Source: BRH-c25 sp029553855
GTDB lineage: Bacteria > Bacillota > Clostridia > Lutisporales > Lutisporaceae
Assembly: GCA_035375865.1 (NCBI GenBank)
Contig: DAOSQO010000025.1
Span: 1 to 19,826 of the forward strand
Direction of reading: 5' to 3'
DNA: 19,826 nucleotides
A model generated the notes under the pieces. That model did no database searches. It saw nothing but the letters and a program-made list of their open reading frames with translations, and was not told the DNA's origin. Position numbers and translations under genes: made by a program. This document shows, piece after piece, positions 14,945-19,826 of this stretch (positions within the stretch are counted from its first letter, which is position 1; every line of letters begins with the position of its first letter).

Positions 14945-16228
14945 TCATATTACCTTCCTGATATCGTACAGCGAGCTTACCACAAGCCAATTCTGCGGGA
15001 AATACCGGCCAATGGTCCAGTAGCTTGCACCTCCCAGGTTATACTGATTAATAAGCCTTATTTTCGCTTCAATGCTGCGGGCATCATCGAACCAGACAAC
15101 ATGCTGTTTGCCTTTATCATCGTAATAATTGAAAAACGGGGCCTGAGACTTTTGATCATACTTGATTACAGCCCCTTCCCTTCTTGCCAGGTCAACGGCT
15201 CCTGTGTTCGACACGACTGTTGCTCTGCTTCCCGGCACATAAGGCAATACCCAGTTGTATCCGTAGTTAGGTATGCCCATGAAAATTTTCTGTCTCGGTA
15301 TTGCCGATACGGCATAGCTCAATACCTTCCTCACTTCGTTAATCGGTGCTACCGCCATTGGCGGTCCAAAGGTAAATCCCCATTCATAAGTCATAAGTAT
15401 CACATGATCCGTAAGGGCTCCATGAACGGGATAATCATGGGCTTCATAAAGCAGTCCCTTCTGATCCGCAGAAATTTTGGGAGCCAATGCCGTAGTAAGG
15501 GAATAGCCCAACGGCTTCAGCCTGCTTCTTAGCTTCCTCAGGAAATTATTGTAGTCTTCTCTGTTTTGGGGATATACATATTCAAAATCCACATCCAGCC
15601 CCGTATAGTTTTTAGTCCTCATATTGTTTATTACATTTGCAATCAGTCTGTCCTGTATGTTTTCATTTGTAAGTATCGTTCTTGCTAAGTCGCTGCTGAA
15701 GCCGCCGCCCTCCTGAATATTTGTAATAACCATGAGGGGCGCTACCTTTGCCTCCCTGGCTGCGTTAATCAAAGGTCCGTCATTCAGGGTTCCTATGCTT
15801 CCGTCAGGTTTCACCTCATAACTGAAAATACTAAGGTACGTAAGGTACGGCAGCGTTTTTCCCAGTACATCGGGTTTTATGACCGGAAACGAGTATCCAT
15901 TTATAGAAATAGCGCCTAATTTCTCCGTACCTGAAGGAATTGTAAGCACCATTCCGGGATTTATCACTGCGGGATTGGTTATTCTATTTGCCGCCTGTAT
16001 GCTTGCCACCGTCGTCCCATACTGCCTTGCTATTGAGAACAGCGATTCCCCTGCTTTAACGGTATGCTGTCTTGTACCTGTCAATATTACTATAGTCTGA
16101 CCTATCACCAAAGTATCCGATATGTCTATTCCGTTGTCCGAAGCAATTCTTGATACCGGTATTCCATAGCGCCTTGAAATTGAATATAAGCTGTCCCCGG
16201 CTTTTACAACATGAATAATCAATGCCAT
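14945..16228 (-). CDS. LysM-LysM-GH18 spore-type peptidoglycan hydrolase (YaaH/SleL-like)
   Basis: A glycoside hydrolase family 18 protein, probably an N-acetylglucosaminidase acting on spore cortex. Residues 5-50 and 54-98 are two LysM domains (HVVKAGDSLYSISRRYG; HTVKAGESLFSIARQYG) that bind glycan. The GH18 barrel spans about 105-425 and has the active-site motif LDVDFEY with catalytic Glu216 after Asp212 and Asp214; Thr replaces the first Asp of the chitinase DGxDxDxE, a change common in this spore group. MTYEW and the C-terminal ASYWTIGR are further conserved barrel blocks. There is no signal peptide, as in YaaH/SleL proteins that are assembled from the mother cell. ATG 16228 follows AAGGGGTGA. 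Length is normal for the family. Role in germination or coat is inferred. Confidence 0.9.
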   Translation of the reverse strand: MALIIHVVKAGDSLYSISRRYGIPVSRIASDNGIDISDTLVIGQTIVILTGTRQHTVKAGESLFSIARQYGTTVASIQAANRITNPAVINPGMVLTIPSGTEKLGAISINGYSFPVIKPDVLGKTLPYLTYLSIFSYEVKPDGSIGTLNDGPLINAAREAKVAPLMVITNIQEGGGFSSDLARTILTNENIQDRLIANVINNMRTKNYTGLDVDFEYVYPQNREDYNNFLRKLRSRLKPLGYSLTTALAPKISADQKGLLYEAHDYPVHGALTDHVILMTYEWGFTFGPPMAVAPINEVRKVLSYAVSAIPRQKIFMGIPNYGYNWVLPYVPGSRATVVSNTGAVDLARREGAVIKYDQKSQAPFFNYYDDKGKQHVVWFDDARSIEAKIRLINQYNLGGASYWTIGRYFPQNWLVVSSLYDIRKVI

Positions 16229-16266
16229 TCACCCCTTGATAAATAATAGAACAAATCATTCCTTAC

Positions 16267-16295
16267 AGTATATGTTCCACTATTCATTAATGTTA
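16267..16295 (-). promoter_or_regulatory. Candidate sigma-E (or sigma-K) sporulation promoter for the GH18 gene
   Basis: CATATACT (16274-16267, minus strand) fits the CATAnnnT -10 of the mother-cell sigma factors. TAACATT (16295-16289) lies 14 bases upstream, the sigma-E spacing, but is only a partial -35 match. The predicted start gives a leader of about 30 bases. It agrees with a mother-cell product lacking a signal peptide. Confidence 0.45.
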
Positions 16296-16335
16296 CAACA
16301 GGTGGATGGCATTGACTCCGGTTCCGTATTCTATT

Positions 16336-17589
16336 TTAAATCATATTCTTGTCAACATACACCGTCAGCTTTCCGAGGCAATTCACATAATTGCCGAATT
16401 CATTGTCATACCAGCCGAATATTTTAGCATGGGTTACTGGAAGGCTTATATCCTGGCAGGTTTCTACTCCACATTCCCTTAGGATTTCAGAAGAGAGAGG
16501 CAAAAATCCTGTCCTTGTATGGTTTTCATGGCCTTCGATAACTACCGCAGCCCTGCATCCTACCATATCGGAGGATACATTCTGATCTTCACTGTATATC
16601 AGAAGGCCTTTTTGGGCACCATCTGCTGCCTTTTTATAAATATCATTGATAAACTCCCTGTTTATTACCGGATCCCCGTTTTCCCCAAGCTTTGTACGGA
16701 AGGTAATATTCAGTGATATCAGTGATACCGTACTTGTAGGCACTCTTATGGAATCAGCCATGAATCCTACTTTCTTTATTTCGGGGAGTATTTCTTCCAA
16801 AGCAATAGCGGCTCCTGTCGATGTGGGAATTATATTGTTGAACACCGAGCGGTTTCTCCTAAGATCCTTGGACCCTGCACCGGGGGATGTGTCAAGTATG
16901 TTCTGATTGTTGGTTGCGGCATGGACCGTAGACATTGATGCGGTTATTATCTTCGAAGTCTCTTCGGTATCGAGAAGGGGCTTCATCATGTGCGCCAGGC
17001 CCGTTGTGGTGCAGCTTGCCGCTGATAGGATATGATGTCTGGCAGGATCATAGCCGACATGATTCACTCCGTATACAAACATGGCACTGTCTTCCGGCAT
17101 CTTTTGGGTAGAATCCTTTATTTTAAACGGAGCGCTTGCGATTACCTTCTCTGCTCCGGCTTCTATATGTCCTCTTATGCTTCCTTTCGGGCTGTCTGAA
17201 GGCAGTGTTGGATCCAGAAAAACACCTGTGCAATCAACAACCAGCCTTACTCCCTCTTTTGCCCAGTCGATATTTTGGGGATTTCTTTCTTTTTTCAGCA
17301 CCTTAACAGCAATTCCATCCATTTCAAACAGACATTCAGCTTCATCCAGAACCTTCACACTGCAGGATTTGCCAGTATAGCCATATAAGAATCTGTCAAT
17401 GGTCCCATAGGTCGAGTCTACGGTCAGATAATGGATAATGTCATCGATTTTTCTGCCCACTTCACGGCCTGCATTTATCACTATACCGTCAAAATGCCTG
17501 ATATTGAGATGATTCCATAAGGTAAGCTTTGCAATCCTGCCTGTACCGTTTATGCCCAGCAGTCTTTTGCTCCGTAAAGGTACGTTCAT
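16336..17589 (-). CDS. Divergent glyceraldehyde-3-phosphate dehydrogenase paralogue
   Basis: GAPDH-family oxidoreductase, 417 residues against about 335 for GapA. Catalytic residues are kept: Cys193 in SAASCTTTGL and His223 in TVHAATNNQ, plus GWYDNEFGNY near the end that holds the nicotinamide-contacting Asn. Differences: the usual SCTTN has Thr for Asn, the first glycine loop reads INGTGRIAK instead of INGFGRIGR, and the Asp that selects NAD (VND in GapA) is replaced in VINAGRE (Ala40), which may relax the cofactor to NADP. Extra segments lie near 125-140, 156-168 and 345-390. ATG 17589 follows AAGGAG seven bases upstream. It is downstream of the dikinase-like gene but has its own promoter. 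It probably oxidises GAP or a related phosphorylated aldehyde. Confidence 0.85.
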   Translation of the reverse strand: MNVPLRSKRLLGINGTGRIAKLTLWNHLNIRHFDGIVINAGREVGRKIDDIIHYLTVDSTYGTIDRFLYGYTGKSCSVKVLDEAECLFEMDGIAVKVLKKERNPQNIDWAKEGVRLVVDCTGVFLDPTLPSDSPKGSIRGHIEAGAEKVIASAPFKIKDSTQKMPEDSAMFVYGVNHVGYDPARHHILSAASCTTTGLAHMMKPLLDTEETSKIITASMSTVHAATNNQNILDTSPGAGSKDLRRNRSVFNNIIPTSTGAAIALEEILPEIKKVGFMADSIRVPTSTVSLISLNITFRTKLGENGDPVINREFINDIYKKAADGAQKGLLIYSEDQNVSSDMVGCRAAVVIEGHENHTRTGFLPLSSEILRECGVETCQDISLPVTHAKIFGWYDNEFGNYVNCLGKLTVYVDKNMI

Positions 17590-17604
17590 AAAATCACTCC
17601 TTAT

Positions 17605-17644
17605 ACAAATATTCGAAATATTATTTGTTTAATAAATTATATCA
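17605..17644 (-). promoter_or_regulatory. Promoter and inverted repeat upstream of the GAPDH paralogue
   Basis: TGA-TATAAT (17644-17636, minus strand) is an extended -10 without a good -35. Between it and the ribosome-binding site lies an inverted repeat (17605-17628) built on AATATT-CGA-AATATT, with ACAAAT and ATTTGT at its ends offset by three bases. A repressor bound there would sit on the transcription start. Confidence 0.5.
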
Positions 17645-17701
17645 TAAATCTGAATATATTTCCTTTTTTCCTCCCATTCCGACAAGTCAGCATCCTGAAT
17701 A

Positions 17702-19826
17702 TCATACATTTTGTATATCATATTTGCCTTCATATATATCACCTGTATTTCCGTCTATGGACAATCTGTCCCCTGAAACGAAGCTTACCCCGTTTATTGT
17801 GCATCTTTTTTCCGCTTCATTGACCGCCAGGCCTTTGCAGCTTACAATACATACCTTGCCCAGGCTTGCCGCAGTAACCGCAGCGTGGGATGTAGCTCCT
17901 CCCTTGCCTGTAATAAGCCCGTCGCAGTTGAATATTAATGGTATATCGTCTGGAACGGTGTCAGGCCTTACAAGTATGCGTTTTTCATCCGGATTCTTCT
18001 TAATTGATTCCTTCAGGTCTTCCATATCAAAGGTCAGTATTCCGGATAATGCCCCGCCCCCTACTCCTATCCCCCTCCCTACAAGGTTCATTTCATCAGG
18101 CGACAATGCAAAAGTGGAAAAAGTCTTTTGTTTTCCAAGCTTCTGGTTCCTCGCCTGAAGAATGTACAAATCATCCGGATTGTCGGACTCGAAGGTGAAT
18201 TCCAGTTCCTGATGCATAAAACCGTATTTTTCTATAAGCTGTGTCGATAAATCCAGCAGCGCATCATATATTTCGGGAAAAGCAGATTGGAGAGACAAGC
18301 TGCAGTCGCTATAGAACTCCCTTCTCTGGCTTTCCGAAACAGGCAGTGTATGCACAAGCCCCGACACAATATCTTCCCCCTGGCTGCACAAAGTAAAATC
18401 CCCGTATAAGTTTATTCCGGACTTGCCGTTTAAGGGGCTTTTTGTGAATACTACCCCCGTTCCGGAGCGGGCTGACAGATTTCCCAGAGCCATTTTTTGC
18501 ACGATTACGGCAGTTCCCCATTCGTCGGCAATTTGAAGATGCTCCCTGTAATATATCGCCCTTTCCGAAGACCATGAGTCAATAACACTGAGTACGGCTT
18601 GCTTCAGCTGTCTGAAGGGATCCTTTTCAATATGGATTCCAAAGTCTTCAAGAACCCTCTTGTATGAATAAGCTATATTCCTCATTTGCCCCGGGGTGAA
18701 ACGCATTTTCTGCTCGACCCCGTATTTCACTTTATGATCAAGTATAACGCTGTCAAAAACATCCCTTTCAATCCCATAGGCCATACCCCAGCTTTGAATA
18801 AAGCGCCTGTAGCAATCCCATGACGTCCATTCGTAATTCGGCCTTCTGCTGAAGGTTTCAGCAATTTCATCATTCATTCCGACGTTCAGAAAAGTTCTCA
18901 TAGCACCGGGCATTGAGATTGCCGTACCGGACCGCACGGAAAACAGCAATGGGTTCCTGGGGTTTCCATACTGAAGCTTTGTGATTTTTTCAATCTCCCA
19001 AATTTGATTAAGTATGAACTGGTCCATTTCCTGTTCCATATAGGGGTGTTCAATTATTGAGTTCTTATGCCTGAATACTTCTGTGGTAAGTACGAACCCT
19101 GGGGGTATTGGGAATTCATAGGATATCATTTTCTTGAGAAAATACGCCTTTGCCCCAAGGAATACAGGGTTATCCATTTCGACTGTTTCTTTGTAAAGAG
19201 GGCTTATAGTCAGGTCAGGGTCATAGGTCATCATATTATTTATGGTTTCGCTTGAATAGTTGTCAACCATACTTCTTAGCGTACTAATTAGGTTTATTAT
19301 GAAATTATCCAGATCCTGCACCAGAAAAGCGGAAGACAGAATCTCCCTGAAGAATTTCTCGGATTCCATGTGATAAAGCTGCTTATTCTCCGGATCAGAC
19401 AATTGGCCCTTAAAGTTAAATACTCTGGGTATCGTGACTTTAAGCGGTCTTTCGTAGACATCCAGAAAATATTCATTAATTATCTGTTTTATATTCTGTG
19501 CCATGAACTGGAATATGTTGATATACTGATCCAGTGAAAAGCTCGGAGAGGTAAGGCTGTACTTGAACATTTCAAAATTGGAGTCAAAACCCTGATTGTA
19601 TATGCCGTCCAATTCAAGCCCTTCCTTGAAAAGCTCCAGCACGTCACATATATAACTGAAATTCTTGGCAGATACATATTCAAGGTTGACAGACTGAAGA
19701 ATCTCCGCCATCAGTTTTGATGCGGCTTTTTCAAGCCTGAACATAAGTCCTAATGCTTCAAACTTAGGTTCTATATACTGACCGTACATTGAGGGTATCC
19801 CTATTGCAATATGGCGTTTATAATAT
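17702..19826 (-). CDS. PPDK-derived protein: ATP-grasp plus phosphohistidine domain, no PEP/pyruvate barrel (5' end outside window)
   Basis: Related to the N-terminal two-thirds of pyruvate phosphate dikinase. After an unrecognised N-terminal part of over 200 residues, the ATP-grasp domain shows SVRSGTAISMPGAMRTFLN, SWDCYRRFIQSWG, SARSGTGVVFTKSP and SQGEDIVSG, then YILQARNQ. The swivelling phosphohistidine domain has GGATSHAAV with the catalytic His codon at 17887-17885. The frame ends 60 residues later, so the C-terminal PEP/pyruvate barrel that PPDK and PEP synthase require is absent. ATG 19789 is in frame but has no Shine-Dalgarno, and the frame continues upstream without a stop (RHIAIGIPS before it), so the true start lies beyond the edge. 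The phosphoryl acceptor is unknown. Confidence 0.85.
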   Translation of the reverse strand, partial: YYKRHIAIGIPSMYGQYIEPKFEALGLMFRLEKAASKLMAEILQSVNLEYVSAKNFSYICDVLELFKEGLELDGIYNQGFDSNFEMFKYSLTSPSFSLDQYINIFQFMAQNIKQIINEYFLDVYERPLKVTIPRVFNFKGQLSDPENKQLYHMESEKFFREILSSAFLVQDLDNFIINLISTLRSMVDNYSSETINNMMTYDPDLTISPLYKETVEMDNPVFLGAKAYFLKKMISYEFPIPPGFVLTTEVFRHKNSIIEHPYMEQEMDQFILNQIWEIEKITKLQYGNPRNPLLFSVRSGTAISMPGAMRTFLNVGMNDEIAETFSRRPNYEWTSWDCYRRFIQSWGMAYGIERDVFDSVILDHKVKYGVEQKMRFTPGQMRNIAYSYKRVLEDFGIHIEKDPFRQLKQAVLSVIDSWSSERAIYYREHLQIADEWGTAVIVQKMALGNLSARSGTGVVFTKSPLNGKSGINLYGDFTLCSQGEDIVSGLVHTLPVSESQRREFYSDCSLSLQSAFPEIYDALLDLSTQLIEKYGFMHQELEFTFESDNPDDLYILQARNQKLGKQKTFSTFALSPDEMNLVGRGIGVGGGALSGILTFDMEDLKESIKKNPDEKRILVRPDTVPDDIPLIFNCDGLITGKGGATSHAAVTAASLGKVCIVSCKGLAVNEAEKRCTINGVSFVSGDRLSIDGNTGDIYEGKYDIQNV

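Noticed and set aside
18309..18575. 88-codon minus-strand frame inside the dikinase-like gene
   Set aside because: It lies in another frame within an intact gene with catalytic motifs on both sides.

Overview
The window reads as chromosome of a low- to mid-GC, endospore-forming Firmicute of the class Clostridia. The evidence is an uninterrupted valS T-box leader, strong GGAGG-type ribosome-binding sites, TTG and GTG starts, a GlnK/GlnL-type two-component system, a LysM-GH18 protein without a signal peptide of the kind found in spore coats, and many hairpin-plus-U-run terminators. A relative of the cellulolytic clostridia (Acetivibrio/Ruminiclostridium) is a guess, not shown. I see no tRNA, rRNA, CRISPR array, insertion sequence or prophage gene. 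Most genes are on the minus strand.

Layout, left to right. (1) 1-1945, minus: pgsA, then a sigma-A promoter, a valine T-box leader (specifier GUA) and the 5' part of valS, which runs off the left edge. (2) 2234-4939, plus: a NitT/TauT-type ABC importer (lipoprotein, ATPase, permease) with a hairpin between the lipoprotein gene and the other two. (3) 4960-6389, minus: sfsA then a PpaX-like HAD phosphatase. (4) 6504-6944, plus: a small acidic protein of unknown function. (5) 6970-12951, minus: sensor kinase and response regulator of the GlnK/GlnL type, then a TAXI-family TRAP transporter set (binding lipoprotein, DUF1850 protein, fused membrane subunit). The transporter promoter carries three helically phased 10-bp repeats over its -35 region. 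(6) 13134-14090, plus: a secreted NlpC/P60 hydrolase with two peptidoglycan-binding domains. (7) 14119-17589, minus: a double zinc-ribbon protein of unknown function, a LysM-LysM-GH18 spore-type hydrolase with a sigma-E-like promoter, and a long, divergent GAPDH paralogue. (8) 17702-19826, minus: a protein derived from pyruvate phosphate dikinase that keeps the ATP-grasp and phosphohistidine domains but has no PEP/pyruvate barrel. Its reading frame stays open to the right edge, so its 5' end lies outside.

How the parts fit. The best-supported regulatory unit is region 5: a membrane kinase and its partner regulator sit directly upstream of a TRAP uptake system whose promoter has a poor -35 and phased repeats, as expected for an activator-dependent promoter. 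By family knowledge (GlnK/GlnL respond to glutamine in Bacillus; the structurally characterised TAXI protein of Thermus binds glutamate or glutamine) this could be a glutamine/glutamate-controlled uptake module. Regions 7-8 pair a divergent GAPDH with a barrel-less dikinase-like protein, the least conventional enzymology here. Several starts were moved from the longest reading frame to the codon with a properly spaced Shine-Dalgarno. I did not find an unmistakably new system; the most promising leads are the repeat-controlled TRAP operon and the barrel-less dikinase next to the divergent GAPDH.
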